Source: Mesostigma viride | Taxonomy: Eukaryota; Streptophyta; Mesostigmatophyceae; Mesostigmatales; Mesostigmataceae | NCBI GenBank assembly: GCA_009746045.1 | Contig: RPFO01001163.1 | Location: forward strand, 23,751 to 87,750 | Direction of reading: 5' to 3' | Length of the DNA: 64,000 bases | Shown: positions 34,747 to 44,474 of the stretch, piece by piece | How the letters are laid out: each line of letters starts with the position of its first letter | Numbering within the stretch: the stretch's first letter is position 1 | The notes under the pieces: model-generated | Seen by the model: only the letters and a program-made list of their open reading frames with translations | Told to the model about the DNA's origin: nothing | Databases searched by the model: none | Translations under genes and position numbers: made by a program

Positions 34747-35478
34747 TCAGCGCCGCGCCTTTGGTCTGGTCGCCGGACTTTGGTTACTAGCACCAGTATC
34801 ACCTGGTATGCTGGCGGCGACAACGCGCTCCGCCTGCACTGGGCTGTTCTGGACCGCGGTTTCTGGAAGTACTTCAGCGTCTGACACGGACTTCTCCATT
34901 GCGCTGGAAACTTCTCGAATTGGCGTGAACTTCCACTGGGCCGGCGCAGAGTATAAAAAGCCACGCAGTGTGCGAGTAATGCCCAGTAGGCCGCCCCCGA
35001 TCCCGCATACACGGGCAAGCATGGCCAGTATGACCGTTAGGCCCACGGCCAGCCACTCCGCCGCGTGTCCCGAGGCACGTGAGATGCTGCGCTCGCTGCT
35101 CGCCATTTTCTGCCCTTGACAGGCAGCGTCGTTCTTGAAGCTCGTCGCCGACGATTTCAGCTCTGGGATGGCGTCCATCGCTGCGTCCGCACCGCGCGCG
35201 GGCAAAAAGTAGGTGTTGTTCCTCGTCACGATGCTGCAGGGCCTGCTGTCCAGCACAGCAACCCGCTTGGCGAGGTCGACGTTGTGGCCATCCTTGACGA
35301 GCTGGCCGACAGATAAAGTCGGGTGCTCAGCTGGAACGAGCAGCGCGTTTTGGAGGTGCACGTCCCTCCTGCCCGGCAGCTTCAGTTTGACAGTCCCGAT
35401 GGCTGTCGCCTTCAGTTGCCGCCTGAGCCGGCGATTTCCCTGTTGTGAGGGTGCAGGCACACGAAATCCGACGGGCAT
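34747..35478 (-). CDS. copia-2 protease end and novel C-terminal region with a membrane segment
   Basis: This is a 243-codon frame following the Gag-protease frame with a one-base shift. Its first 100 residues continue the protease and gag-pre-integrase region (KLKLPGRRDVHLQNALLVP, LSVGQLVKDGHNVDL). The remainder is unlike copia and includes a 25-residue hydrophobic stretch (EWLAVGLTVILAMLARVCG) that looks like a membrane helix. Origin and role of this tail are unknown. It may be an acquired sequence or decayed filler. Confidence 0.5.
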   Translation of the reverse strand: MPVGFRVPAPSQQGNRRLRRQLKATAIGTVKLKLPGRRDVHLQNALLVPAEHPTLSVGQLVKDGHNVDLAKRVAVLDSRPCSIVTRNNTYFLPARGADAAMDAIPELKSSATSFKNDAACQGQKMASSERSISRASGHAAEWLAVGLTVILAMLARVCGIGGGLLGITRTLRGFLYSAPAQWKFTPIREVSSAMEKSVSDAEVLPETAVQNSPVQAERVVAASIPGDTGASNQSPATRPKARR

Positions 35479-36095
35479 GGCGTCATGTGACAGCTCGCTG
35501 CGGAATCCAGCACCCAGCTGGTCGGTGCTTTCTTTTCATACTGCGTGAGTGCAGCAGCATCCGACGGCGATGGCGACTCGGCGATGGTGGCGAAGACGAA
35601 GCCGGACCGCTCCGCAGCCTCCTCGGTGATACGCGCCTCGCTGGCACCTGGTGAGTGCTCCTTTCTCGCTTGGTTCCGTCGCGTTGCCTTGTTCTTGCGT
35701 TCTTGCTTCAGCTCCGGATGCTTCTCCCAGCACTGGGTGTCCACGTGCCCGGCCTTCTTGCAGTAATTGCACCGCCTCTTTCCTCCACTTTTCTTCGTAG
35801 TAGTGTGGAAAACCTGGCCGTTAGGGGAGCCCTCCTTCTTTGCTTGAGCAGAACGCCTTCCGTGCAGTAGCTCCTCCGCCTCCAGCAGCGCAGTCTTGAC
35901 CTCCTTTAGCGAATCCTCCTCTCCAGTTAGGACCTTGACCAGGTCACAATAGGCCGATGCTAAGGCCTTCAACACAGCCTTGATTTCTTCCCATTTCCTC
36001 AGAGACCGCCCATCAAACGTTGTGATGGACTTGCTTGTTGCCCGGAATTGCTTGTAGCACGCTTCCTTGGTAGCCATGGTGTCTTCAGTCGCCAA
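35412..36095 (-). CDS. copia-2 Gag-protease, shortened
   Basis: This is 227 codons, starting MATEDTMATKEACYKQF. It has the Gag start (ITTFDGRSLRKWEEIKAVLKA), skips the central Gag region present in copia-1 (about 130 residues shorter), and keeps LKEVKTALLEAEELLHGR, a CCHC knuckle CNYCKKAGHVDTQC and the protease site WVLDSAASCHMT. The internal deletion suggests it does not assemble particles alone. Confidence 0.75.
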   Translation of the reverse strand: MATEDTMATKEACYKQFRATSKSITTFDGRSLRKWEEIKAVLKALASAYCDLVKVLTGEEDSLKEVKTALLEAEELLHGRRSAQAKKEGSPNGQVFHTTTKKSGGKRRCNYCKKAGHVDTQCWEKHPELKQERKNKATRRNQARKEHSPGASEARITEEAAERSGFVFATIAESPSPSDAAALTQYEKKAPTSWVLDSAASCHMTPCPSDFVCLHPHNREIAGSGGN

Positions 36096-36149
36096 TGGAA
36101 CTGGATGTCTCTGGGTTCACAGTGGTCTTCTTGTTCCTCAGTAACAAAC

Positions 36150-36160
36150 CTCCGATACCA
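36150..36160 (-). promoter_or_regulatory. copia-2 primer binding site
   Basis: The minus strand reads TGGTATCGGAG immediately after the 5' LTR, the same as copia-1. Confidence 0.8.
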
Positions 36161-36988
36161 TGTTTGGATTGGGAGAGGAGACTAATGGGTTTTACACAAT
36201 GCCTTGTGCTTGGCCTTGCTACCCACACACCTTGCAGGTGCTGAAAGAAAGAGAGGTTGAAGACAATTTACGTGGAAGAATAAATGGCTTTATTAGAATA
36301 TAATAGTTGGAGAAGAGCTTGAATGGAGGTTGAATGGAGGTTGAATGGAGGTTGAATGGAGGCCTGCCCTTAGGGGGCAGTTTCCTTTTATACCTTTTAG
36401 GCTAGGAAGGATGACATCAGCAATGACATCATCACAGAAGCTTGTAGAAACATCCTAGCATATTCCTAGCATATTCCCAGCATATTCTCAGTATATTCCA
36501 GGAATATTCCTGGCATATTCTTAGAACATTCCTAGAACATTCTAGACATGATCCAATGAGCTGGCATAATAGCTAGATGCCAAGTGTCTACATAATAATG
36601 TGCCACATAACATAATTAATAAAGTGACACATCTCTTCTCCTTGGAGTGACAAGTGTCATGCAATGAGTCTACCCACTTGTCATCATGTAAGTCATAACA
36701 TGTGTCATCATGAGCTTTCAACACTTGTCAGCTCATGGACCAAACACTTGTCCAATAGGCCATAGCACCACTTGTCAATCAAATACGTGATGCTACTAGG
36801 CTGACTCAGGGTACAAGTCATCCATGTCCAAGTATAGGACTATGGCACATGAATATTGATCAGCTCATTGAGCCCGATTCATCTAGCTTATCATAGCTAT
36901 CAAATTCCCAGTCCATATGGAATAAATCCAACAAGAAATAAATCAGGCTGGGATATATTGTGGCCAGGTGGATATAATATCCCTAACA
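36161..36988 (-). repeat. copia-2 5' LTR
   Basis: This is 828 bp, the partner of 32443-33271, bordered by TCTCC at 36989-36993. Confidence 0.93.
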
Positions 36989-37434
36989 TCTCCATTTCTA
37001 TCTTCGTATTGTTCAAATCTATTGTTTTTACATACAGGGCAGGTCTGGACTTCTTTTGTTTTGTATATATATTTTTCACAGGGGCACGCATCATATACAC
37101 GCATATCTAACCCCAAACCCTTCATGACTTTCTTGGCTTCTTTTACACTTTCTGGCAGAGAATTACCGGCTGGCAGAACTTTGCTGATAAAACTGAATAC
37201 CTCATCCGCTAGGACAGCCGATGCAGAATGCCTGCCGAGTATAGATAAGAGCTCCAACGCGCTAGCTATGGCAGTGTTACTGGATCCTGAATAAAGTGGT
37301 GTGTCTGCTGATATTTTGCCTACTGTAGCTGCGAAGTTTCTGGCAAACTCTTTTGCATCCTCCTCCCCGGTACCAGGCAGATGATCGCCCCCCTCCTGTA
37401 AAAAATCATCTATGCTACAGTTCAAATCCGCCAT

Positions 37435-37701
37435 TGTTAGTATTCAGGAATAAATAAGACAGTAAATGTAAAGTCACGGAAGGCCCCGCGTCAGACTTGA
37501 TGCGAGCTCGTCGAAGCCACAGCAGACCTCAAAACGAACGCGTTGTTTAGGTTGCGCGGTGCTCCCTCTGTCGGTAGGTGCCGTTTGGTGCCGCCGCGTC
37601 AATCGCGCGGACGCGTCAACACACTGCGGCTGACGTCGATGAGTGCCAACCGACGGCTTGGGTCACTTCTCTGCATGGAGAACTTAAGGTAAGTTAAGTT
37701 A
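37435..37701. promoter_or_regulatory. Divergent promoter region of the CACTA element
   Basis: These 267 bases lie between the two start regions of the CACTA genes and must contain both promoters if they are expressed. The middle is G/C-rich with CGCGCGG and GACGCGTC motifs. No clear TATA box was found. Confidence 0.5.
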
Positions 37702-40700
37702 ATGCAGACCAGTGGTCGCACGCGTTGGGAACCGGCCAACGGCTCTCCTGCGAGAGAAAAAAAAGCGGGATACTGCATGAGTCGTCGGATCGGTGCAGAT
37801 GGACGGTCACGATTTCAAGATGATGTATGCGTTGAATTTGCCGCGTCCACCGAACGTAGTCGTTGTTGCCATGGAGCCGCAAACACAGGCGGCCGACGCA
37901 TTGACCCAGGTTCCAACTTTTCTACCCAACCGCCGTTGGGTAGTTACATGGCAGCAGAGCAGGATGGGCCTTACAAGGCCACAGATGAAGAGTGGCGCTC
38001 ATTCCGTGTTAACAAGATCAGCGAGGAAGTCCCTTTGCCATTTGTCGCCGAGAGTAACCGGCTGGCAGTCCTCCGCAGCCAGATAGCGGTGCTATCGCGG
38101 AGGTACCTTCACCTTGGGGACCCAAAAGCTAAACAAGATGCTGCGTTAGTTGCCGCAGTTGTCGATAGACTGCTAAAAATATGCGAGTTTGCGGGGGCAT
38201 TAGCAAACTCAGTGTTTGAGTCAGCAACGCGGAGGTACGAGGAATTGCAGAAAGTGGACCCCGCGAAGGCGGGCAAGGCTCCGGTATTCCAGCCGGCGCG
38301 GAAATTTGTAGCCGCCGAGCTGTCTCGATACTTGTCGAATTCGAAGTACAAGGCGAATAGCGGGAAGCGCGGCATTCGCAACCTGGACGAGGGGGGTGCC
38401 TTGGCCAACCTAACCAACCTGGACACGCCAAAGGTATAGTAGCTAAGCTCTACATTGGACTTATTCGAACTGAATGCTTTTCTTTTCCCGATGCAAAGGC
38501 AACCGAACTTCATGCATGCAATATTTTCTGATTCGGCACCATTAGTATTGGAGTAAAATGTGTACTTGCCGCTAGCTTCGATGTCAAGTTCCTTCTTTTA
38601 ATTGATTTGCTTGTCTTTGTCCTCACAATCGTCGTATCACTCGCACGATCTTAGGTGAAGGTCGGGGTGCCAAAGCCCAAGATGGCGAATCCCAAGCAAG
38701 ACAAGACTCACCTCGAGCCACAAGCCCCGGCCAAGGTAGGTTACGGCAAGAAAGCATTCTGGCTACTAGCTTACTGTATGTCGTCCGCAAAGATTGTTGC
38801 TTTCCACTCTCCATGCTCGTGAACATGTTCTTTACCGTGGGTATTCACGCGCCCTTATATAAATCTGGTTAAGAAATGCTACAGTGACTGACAAGCCTAT
38901 AAAAAAATTTTAATACTTGTAATCCATGCCAGCACCCCACCCCATTTATTTATGCATGCCAGCACCCCACCCCATTTATTTATGCATGCCAGCACCCCAC
39001 CCCATTTATTTATGCATGCCAGCACCCCACCCCATTCATTTATGCATGCCAGCACCCCACCCCATTTATTTATGCATGCCAGCACCCCACCCCATTCATT
39101 TATGCATGCCAGCACCCCACCCCATTCATTTATGCATGCCAGCACCCCACCCCATTCATTTATGCATGCCAGCACCCCACCCCATTCATTTATGCATGCC
39201 AGCACCCCACCCCATTTATTTATGCATGCCAGCACACCACCAACCTGTTACGCCCGCCTAAAGGCGGCGGGCTCCGCTTTGCCTTTGCCATTTTCAAGCG
39301 CCCCCATGTCAGATGAGCAAATAGCTCAAGAAATCACGTCCTCTAACTTTTGTACCTAGTTGGTTGTGTCCGTTTCCCCGAAATTGTGGCTTGCGCAGGT
39401 CGAGAACACCCTGAGCCCCCAGCAGCAGGAAATCGCCCTCCTCCGGGCAAGGCTAGCTGCACTTGAACAATCTGCAAAGGCGGCAACAGCTTCAGAACAG
39501 TCGGTCGTCTATATCATGGCGCCGCCCCCTGTGCCACCAAGGAACCCTGTCCTTGCCGTGGCCGCTTCCCCCTCGGCCACGTCGGCTCCCCCCGCCGCAG
39601 AAACCGCGGCGCCGGCAGCCAAGGCCGCGGCGCCGGCAGCCAAGGCCGCGGCGTCGGCACCCAAGGCCGCGGCGCCGGCAGCCAAGGCCGCGGTGCCGGC
39701 AGCCAAGGCCGCGGCGCCGGCACCCAAGGCCGCGGCGCCGGCACCCAAGGCCGCGGCGCCGGCACCCAAGGCCGCGGCGCCGGCAGCCCAGGCCGAGGGG
39801 GAGCCGGCAGCCGAGGCCGCGGCGCCGTTCATTCCAAAGACGCAAAAGAACAAAGTAGAGAAGAAACCTGATGTGCCGCCAAAGAAACTCAAGAAGGAAC
39901 GGGAGCCCCAAATAAAAAAGGAACGCGGTACCCCCCTCGACCTGGGCCTTGGTCACTTTCTGCCGCAGCTCAGCCGCGTGGCCACCATCCGAAAGGATGC
40001 CCAGCCGAAAATCGGGATGTTCATCGCCGTGCGGTTTCTCCTAGAGGACCCTAAGAAGGACCGGGATGAGTGGATCTGGGAGTTTGGTAAAGTCTGCTCC
40101 ATCAACAAGAAAAGGAAGATCCCACACTCAATCCTGTTCGTCGAGCATGACGGCGCAAGCAAGACTTACGAGCTCGCCCTCAACGACCTCCCCCAAGACA
40201 GCAAGGAAACATGTGCTTGGGTGGCTCTTGATGGAGTGTACCCCGAGGACATGACGGCGTACCGAGTCCTCAAGCGGTCCCAAGCAGCCGTGAAGGCTGC
40301 TGCCTCTGTGGACCCCACCAACATGCAGGATCCGGTGAAAAAGAGACAGTTGGAGGAGTCCGCGCAGCAGGTGCCTGTGAAGCGTGCGAAGGGAGTTGTG
40401 GCTGGGGCTGCGGTGCAGGGCAGCGAGGCAAAGGCAGGGACAAAGGTGGTAGTCACCACGCCTGCTGTGGAGAAAGCCAAGGCGGAGGTTGCCACGGCGG
40501 CGGCGGCGCAGGCCAAGGCGGACGTCGCCACGCCGGCAGCGGCGCAGGCCAAGGCGGAGGTCGCCACGCCGGCAGCGGCGCAGGCCAAGGCGGAGGTCGC
40601 CACGCCGGCAGCGGCGCAGGCCAAGGCGGAGGTCGCCACGCCGACGGTGCTGTCGGTTGCGCCTGCTAAACTGGAATTCAGCGACGTGGATATGGAGCTC

Positions 40701-41479
40701 GAGCCGGATTTGAAGGAGGCAGAGCGAGAACTGGCCAGGCTAGAAGCCCTCCTAGCAAAACAAAAGGCCCTTGTTCGCGCCCGGCAGCAGGGTACTGCGA
40801 CTATCGACATCTCGACGGCAACGGGGATGACATCGGTAAGTATACCTTTTTAGTCGTGCCTAAAAATAAGTTGTTTGCATCTTGTATGCATGCCATATTG
40901 TTGTTCATGTAATCATGGTAAATTATGTTGGCTGATTAGGTTTTGTTGTTTTTCCCCCTATGATTTCTGAAATTTTGTTCCGCTATAAAAATCGCCATTT
41001 ATTGATAGCATCTTTTTTCTGCAATTAAGTTTTCCTGAACATGATTTTAGTTGACTTCCTTGTATGCCTCTTACTTGCAGGTAAACTGGACCGCCTTCGA
41101 GGAACAACGTGGTGGGAGGACTGACACTGACGACGCCGATGACGTATCGTCATCGGCGTCGAGCGTTGCATCACCATCCAAGGTTAGCTGCACTGCTTTC
41201 ATTTGGGGGGGAATTATAGGTGTCATGTTTTTGGCATTTGAAGGTATAGATGTTTATCTGCAAGGGCCTGTTTTTTTTTCCCCTCTTGCATGCATGGATG
41301 TGTGGAATTGTATGTTGCTTGGTTTGATTTGCCATACACATTTGCTGCATGGATTGTTAGGTGGTGATGAGCTCAAGATCATTGTAGAACGCTTACATCT
41401 ATGTCAAGGATCTGATTTCTTTTCCTCTTGCATATATTGTGTCGGTTTGCTTGATTTCTTGCAGGCACCACGAGAATAA
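37702..41479 (+). CDS. Second CACTA gene (TNPA-like position), Ala/Pro/Lys-rich protein
   Basis: Five exons, all phase 0 with GT-AG borders: 37702-38433, 38655-38735, 39399-40835, 41081-41182, 41465-41479 (about 788 codons). The start is uncertain: Met at 37702 is first, but Met83 (37948) begins the first well-folded-looking segment. The first exon is helical. Exon 3 opens with a coiled coil (QQQEIALLRARLAALEQ), then a run of seven-residue Ala/Pro/Lys repeats, a basic patch, a compact beta-rich segment (GMFIAVRFLLED, WEFGKVCSIN, HSILFVEHDG) resembling a Tudor/Agenet-type fold, then 12-residue repeats of the type AAAQAKAEVATP, and a final coiled coil. By position it is the counterpart of TNPA, which binds the subterminal repeats; sequence homology to TNPA is not evident. 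Confidence 0.75.
38926..39240 (+). repeat. 30-bp minisatellite in intron 2
   Basis: Ten full units plus a partial one of a 30-bp sequence containing ATGCCAGCACCCCACCCCAT. The only regular variation is TTTATTT or TTCATTT, in the order T T T C T C C C C T. Because 30 is a multiple of three, all frames stay open on both strands; none is coding. Confidence 0.95.
39249..39335. repeat. Fragment of REP-A 3' end in intron 2
   Basis: This contains GCGGGCTCCGCTTTGCCTTT, the complement of a block near 1800-1850, and GAGCAAATAGCTCAAGAAAT, the REP-A terminus. Confidence 0.6.
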
Positions 41480-41569
41480 AATGCAAGCGGTCCCACTTTC
41501 AAGTCAGCATGTGACGCCCTGTCGAGCGGCCCGCTTTGTTAGCTAGCTGCCATATAGTATTTGATGAAA

Positions 41570-41665
41570 GGCATTGAATGCCGAAGATGTCATAACGCCA
41601 TAACAGACTGCATGTGTTGAACAGGCATTGAATGCCGAAGATGTACATAACGCCGTAACAGTGTT
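41570..41665 (+). repeat. Two 54-bp direct repeats with hairpin
   Basis: GGCATTGAATGCCGAAGATG occurs at 41570 and 41624. GGCATTGAATGCC is itself a short hairpin. Confidence 0.8.
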
Positions 41666-41835
41666 GAATAGTTGAATCAACGGGTTCTTGCAGCTGTAAA
41701 CAATTAAATTATTCAAACATTTAATGAAAAAATCATGATTGTTCGTGCTGTTTTGAACAGCGGTTGTTACTGGCACTGCATGCATGTGTCTGCTGCCAGC
41801 ATATTGTATTATGGCTGTGTTTCTCAGCGCTGTGT

Positions 41836-42166
41836 TTTCTCACTTTTCTCACTTTTCTCACTTTTCTCACGTCCTGATTTTCTCACTTTTCTCACGTCCT
41901 GATTTTCTCACTTTTCTCACGTTTCACACCTCCCGTTTTTCTCACTTATCTCACGTCCTGTTTTTTTGAGATTTTTCTCACGTTTTTCTTCCCCTTTTTT
42001 CACCTTTTTGGGGCAATCTCACCCGGGTGAGATTGCCCTTTTCTCACCCATTCTCACCCATTTCTCACCCTATTTTCTCACTTTTCTCACCCATTCTCAC
42101 CCATTTCTCACCCTTTTTCTCACCCATCTCACCCTTTTTCTCACCTTTTCTCACCCATTCTCAAAG
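41836..42166 (-). repeat. Right subterminal array of GTGAGAAA motifs
   Basis: About 330 bases of TTTTCTCAC and TTCTCACCC units, the inverted counterpart of the left array. It contains a perfect 28-bp palindrome centred on TCTCACCCGGGTGAGA (42011-42038), matching the palindrome in the left array. Candidate binding region for the element-encoded DNA-binding protein. Confidence 0.85.
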
Positions 42167-42183
42167 CCGAGTTCCTAGTGCAA

Positions 42184-42540
42184 ACGGTGAAGGTTGGTTC
42201 CAGTTGGTCCCCTTCCGGGGGCCCACCCGAGGCCTCGCCGGAGGGCTCGCCCCTAGGCTGCCGCGCTGCCCGCTCCGGTGTTGTCTCCACCGTCTCCTGC
42301 CGCCGTCGCTGCGCTGCCTCCCATTCGAGGTCGCGCGCGGCATCCCACGTCCGCTTCCATTGCTGATCGTCCCGACGGTTGGGTCGGGGCGGTGACGACC
42401 GTCGAGTGGGTTGCTCTTCGACCCTCGGTACTGGTTGAGATCGCGAACGCGGCGAGGGCGAGCGGCGGGGAACAGGTCATTCTGGCTCGCGCCGTGTCAT
42501 CGAGTTTCGTTTAAGTGGCCAGCCGGAGCGGCTGCTTAGG
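42184..42540 (-). pseudogene. Upstream part of the interrupted 3' ORF
   Basis: Minus-strand frames here are Arg/Ala/Pro/Gly-rich and run up to the CACTA insertion point. By position they supply the N-terminal part of the ORF continued at 27662-27856 and 19389-20304, but the exact reading frame across the CACTA junction is not resolved. No domain was recognised. Confidence 0.35.
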
Positions 42541-42620
42541 TTTTAGCGGACAAGTGTTCGAAGCGCGTCATTGGTGAATTACTTGGGAACTTGGGTTTCC
42601 CCGCGAAACTCCAACCGCAC

Positions 42621-43120
42621 GTTCAGATTTCCAAATCTCAAGTAAAGTTCGGCGCAACTTTCTGAACGGGGGCAGTTGACGAGCAGCATTCCTCCGGACG
42701 AATGAATTGCGTTCCATACTTGCGCAAAATTTTGAAAGGTAGCTTGCGTGCAGCCCTACTAAAATTTGCGCGGACGTTCAGATTTCCAAATCTCGGGTAA
42801 ATTTCGGCGGAACTTTCTGAACGGGGGTAGTTGGCGGGCAGCGTTCCTCCAGACGAATGAAATGCGTTCCATACTAGCGCAAAATTTTGAAAGGTAGCTT
42901 GCATGCAGCCCTACTAAAATTTGCGCGAAGTGTGGGACTGAAAATTCGTAACGGAAACTTTTTGGTAGTTGCCGTCACTTCCTTTTGTGCAAACGTGTGG
43001 GAGTGAAAATTCGTAACGGAAACGTTTTGGTAGTTGCCGTCACTTCATTTTGCGCGAGTGTTGGGCTGAAAATTCGTAACGGAAACTTTTTGGTAGTTGG
43101 CGTCACTTCCTTTGGTTCGA
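42621..43120. repeat. Two tandem repeat arrays (155 bp x2, 65 bp x3)
   Basis: A 155-bp unit starting GTTCAGATTTCCAAATCTC occurs at 42621 and 42776. A 64-65-bp unit starting GTGTGGGACTGAAAATTCG occurs at 42930, 42995 and 43059. Both arrays lie between ORFs of the chromovirus layer and are non-coding. Confidence 0.9.
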
Positions 43121-43417
43121 CTGAAAATTCGCTGAAATTCGCTGAATTCGTACCGTAGCCTAATTTTTAGTACCTCGAAGTGACGGGGCACCTAAAAATT
43201 TGCCCACAAGTACACTTGGCAGCGCGCTCACTGGGAAAAATTGTACAGCCGCTCCGGCGGGCCACTTGAACGAATTGTAATGTAGCTGGCCGACTCCGCT
43301 CACCCCATCCTGTCGCCGCCTGAGTAGGCCGGTGATCCCGGCTGGACTGCCGTCCCCAACCTGTCGCAGGCGGGGGTGCGTCGTAACGCACCACGGGACG
43401 GTGTCCTGGACCGCCCA

Positions 43418-44408
43418 TCAGCGGAGGAGGGTCGCGGGGTCGAGGGTCACGTGGGGGAGAACGTGGGGAGGACGTGGGGGAGAGTCGCCTGAATCATAGC
43501 CGTCGCTCCCGCTGTCTTGGTCCTCATTGTCCATCTCCACGATGCGATCCAATGCCATCCAGAGAGAATACTGCCCCTCCCGTTGGCACTTCTCCCCCCG
43601 CAATGCCCCCTCCAAAGGAAGGTACCGAGGAAACCGGTTCCTTAGAAGGTTCCGCACTGGCGCTGGGACTAGGAGTAGCAAGAGTCGCGGGTAGGCCAGG
43701 CCTGCTTCGACAGTAGTGATACACTTGTTACAGGGACACTCCCTCACGTGGGTATCCCAAGCCGTGCCGGCCACCACACCGTCGCGTACTGCGGTGCGGG
43801 TCTCCACCTTGAACCCCACGTTCCTCCGAAGGTGAAACCGAAATTGCTCCAACGGACCTTGGGCGACGCGCGACAATCGATTCGGCCCGATGGTCGGATG
43901 GCATCCGATTATGGCGCCGACGCCGCCGCTCGAATAATGTCTCACCCTCCTTGCCGTAGTCGCGCAGAAACAAACGAGGGTTGAAGGTCTCTTTGTTTAT
44001 CTCTCTCACCAACTGCAAGGTGCGCGCGTCTGGTGCCACCGGCCCGGTCGGCGTCTCCCGAATGTTGCCGCGCCCGGCTGATGGCTCGACCGGCTGGCGG
44101 GCCCCGCCACCTGACCCCCCAGCTCCTGAAATGGCGCCTCGGACCGAAGGCTCTCCGCGAGCTATCTGCGTCCTTGCCTCTGCCGCCGAAGGCTCACCGC
44201 GAGCAGGGACCGGCCCAAACTGCTGACGGTTCTGCTCAGGGGACTCTGGATCTGGCATCTCCAGATCGACTAATTGCTCCTCGCTCTGCGCCCCCTCTGC
44301 ATCAGGTAGCTCGGTATCTGCTGCCTCCGCGGCACTGGAAGTCGGGTATCTGGGAAGCGCCTCCGCGGCGTCCCCTGCATATGCAACACACAACAACAAC
44401 CGAGGCAT
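43418..44408 (-). pseudogene. ORF following chromovirus pol
   Basis: Two overlapping minus-strand frames, 44408-43728 and 43945-43418, share the stretch around RLFLRDYGKEGETLFERRR and are linked by a frameshift near 43930. The product is acidic and Glu/Gln/Pro-rich at first, then carries a CPCNKC motif and a helical segment, and ends acidic. No known domain is recognised. It lies directly after the chromodomain end of pol on the same strand, so it may be an additional gene of that element. Confidence 0.4.
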
Positions 44409-44474
44409 CAGTCGACGTGCACCTTGATACCTGGCTCACACACCACCCTCACTTCCTGCATCGTGTGGAGTCCT

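Larger units (their letters stand above)
32443..36988 (-). mobile_element. copia-2, non-autonomous Ty1/copia element, 4546 bp
   Basis: LTRs at 32443-33271 and 36161-36988 (829 and 828 bp; about six substitutions and a few short indels) begin TGTTTGGATTGGG and end ATCCCTAACA. The 5-bp duplication TCTCC flanks it (32438-32442 and 36989-36993). Primer binding site TCCGATACCA and polypurine CCCCCCTTA complements are present. Gag and protease are recognisable, but integrase and RT are missing, so it needs enzymes from a relative such as copia-1, which has the same primer site. It lies in exon 1 of the CACTA transposase. Confidence 0.95.
28372..37434 (-). pseudogene. tnp2-type CACTA transposase gene, split by copia-2
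   Basis: Exons on the minus strand, all with GT-AG borders and matching phases: 37434-36989 continuing at 32437-32268 across the copia insertion; 32088-31363; 31171-30989; 30560-30037; 29791-29596; 29314-28372. The N-terminus shows KKVMKGLGLDMRVYDAC and CPVCKNNR, then RYFPLINRF. The second exon carries FDGVCP, a LPEWVFINKHFCPMVLLVGG block, LDLIVDELVKMWDG, LLFTVHDYPGFG, FLGHETLLPADDP and LPYWPQLLQRHLIDEFHLGA, which are successive tnp2 family motifs including the acidic residues of the core. The third and fourth exons resemble the DUF4218 region (HAATHLAGQISNVG, WGERCMN). The last exon is Lys-rich and acidic at the end (nuclear). Besides copia-2, one base shift separates the two halves of exon 1. 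It catalyses cut and paste of the element ends. Confidence 0.85.
27857..42180. mobile_element. CACTA (En/Spm-like) DNA transposon, 14.3 kb including a nested copia
   Basis: The termini are perfect 12-bp inverted repeats, CACTAGGAACTC at 27857 and its complement GAGTTCCTAGTG ending at 42180, then a shared TGAGAAT. The flanks are CCA and CAA, an imperfect 3-bp duplication. Next to each end lies an array of GTGAGAAA-type motifs in inverted orientation. Two divergent multi-exon genes fill the interior: a tnp2-type transposase (minus strand) and an Ala/Pro/Lys-rich second protein (plus strand), the layout known from En/Spm (TNPD and TNPA). A 4.5-kb copia element (32443-36988) lies in the transposase gene. 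Without it the element is about 9.8 kb. Confidence 0.93.

Noticed and set aside
38897-39359. Open frames on both strands over the 30-bp minisatellite
   Set aside because: The unit length is a multiple of three, so frames stay open automatically; the region is an intron.
39463-39956. Arg/Pro and Gly/Cys repeat proteins opposite exon 3 of the CACTA second gene
   Set aside because: They are shadow frames of the Ala/Pro/Lys repeats; only the plus frame joins neighbouring exons in phase.
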